Part shown: positions 38,808 to 39,210 of the stretch, piece after piece | How positions within the stretch are numbered: position 1 is the first letter of the stretch | How the letters are laid out: every line of letters begins with the position of its first letter | Origin: a virus | Reading direction: 5' to 3' (one strand) | DNA: 39,210 nucleotides | IMG/VR virus record: IMGVR_UViG_3300036792_000213 | Location: 1-39,210 of that record | Position numbers and translations under genes: made by a program | Notes under the pieces: model-generated | Database searches by the model: none | The model's input: the letters and a program-made list of their open reading frames with translations, nothing else | What the model was told of the DNA's origin: nothing

Positions 38808-39210
38808 CAGAGATAACGTTCAGGACAGACAGCAGTGTAGAGCTAGTTGACTCCATGGCCCGTGACCGCATGGTTGTCAGGGCGGCGAGAGTTTCCACGG
38901 GGACTACGACCCTGGACGTTCCGCTTGTTCTTTCCGACACCGGCCTGATCGGCTTCCTGATGAAGAACAGGCACGGCACGCCGTTCGAGCACAACGCATT
39001 CACTTTCCGTGTCGAGTGCCCGATCTTCGTCGCCCGTGAGTTCATGAGGCACAGGATAGCCAGCTTCAACGAGGAGTCAGCCAGGTACAAGAAACTGGAC
39101 GGCGTATTCTGGGTACCAGCGCCAGCGCGTCCGCTTGTACAGGAAGGAAAGCCCGGCCGTTACACCATGAAGCTAGGGACAATAGAACAGTACAATTTCG
39201 CGGTCGAAGA
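38804..39210 (+). CDS. thyX: Flavin-dependent thymidylate synthase ThyX (partial)
   Basis: The first 135 residues of ThyX, cut by the window edge. The diagnostic motif RHRIASFNEESARY (82-95; family pattern RHRxxSxNExSxRY) binds FAD and dUMP. The upstream GTPFEHNAFTFRVECPIFV region is also typical. ThyX makes dTMP from dUMP using methylene-tetrahydrofolate and NADPH. The GTG start overlaps the preceding stop as GTGA. It pairs with dCMP deaminase at 5976-6470, which supplies dUMP. Confidence 0.95.
   Translation, partial: MTEITFRTDSSVELVDSMARDRMVVRAARVSTGTTTLDVPLVLSDTGLIGFLMKNRHGTPFEHNAFTFRVECPIFVAREFMRHRIASFNEESARYKKLDGVFWVPAPARPLVQEGKPGRYTMKLGTIEQYNFAVE

Overview
The window is a stretch of an actinobacteriophage genome with a long, flexible siphovirus-type tail. 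The evidence is the gene set and order: head-tail connector, tail terminator, major tail protein, a tail-assembly chaperone pair overlapped in the -1 frame, a 2244-residue tape measure and then a very large tail-tip protein. Tightly packed genes, frequent GTG/TTG starts, moderately high GC (judged by eye, not computed) and a peptidoglycan-active tape measure suggest a Streptomyces-like or related actinobacterial host. No host gene, integrase, terminase, portal or capsid gene is seen, so the head genes presumably lie to the left of position 1.

Layout. (1) 107-6470: a compact sugar and small-molecule cassette with a GT4-type glycosyltransferase, a sugar C-methyltransferase, a GT2-type glycosyltransferase, a GDP-mannose 4,6-dehydratase, an RmlB-like NDP-sugar 4,6-dehydratase, a small unknown, a SAM methyltransferase and a dCMP deaminase. 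Most overlap by ATGA/GTGA/TAATG-type junctions. (2) 6480-6898: a convergent pair of small unknowns whose stop codons overlap. (3) 7078-16668: virion adhesin genes, namely a tailspike with two pectate-lyase-type beta-helix starts, a small virion protein, two large modular proteins sharing a C-terminal domain, a basic Trp/Arg linker and 20-residue repeats, then three small proteins. (4) 16772-23389: connector, a histone-like/cysteine-peptidase-like fusion, tail terminator, an embedded glycosyltransferase, a ParB-like small protein, the major tail protein followed by a strong palindromic terminator, the frameshifted chaperones and an HK97 gp10-like protein. (5) 23435-35693: tape measure, giant tip protein and two small genes. 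(6) 35690-37955, minus strand: a five-gene, fully overlapping operon headed by an Xre-type regulator and containing two paralogous Cys/Trp-rich proteins and two tiny genes. (7) 37974-39210: an RF-1-domain (GGQ) protein, small genes and the start of thyX.

How it fits together. The sugar genes could build an activated (possibly C-methylated) deoxysugar and attach it to virion proteins; a further glycosyltransferase sits inside the tail-assembly run. dCMP deaminase and ThyX together feed dTMP synthesis. Several promoters look leaderless: a TAnnnT hexamer lies 6-7 nt before the start codon at 7078, 21314, 37974 and, on the minus strand, 37955. At the last two sites the divergent genes appear to share one palindromic -10 box. 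The best candidates for an undescribed system are the minus-strand operon with this shared promoter, the basic/cysteine-peptidase-like protein at 17986-18966, and the modular 20-residue-repeat adhesins.
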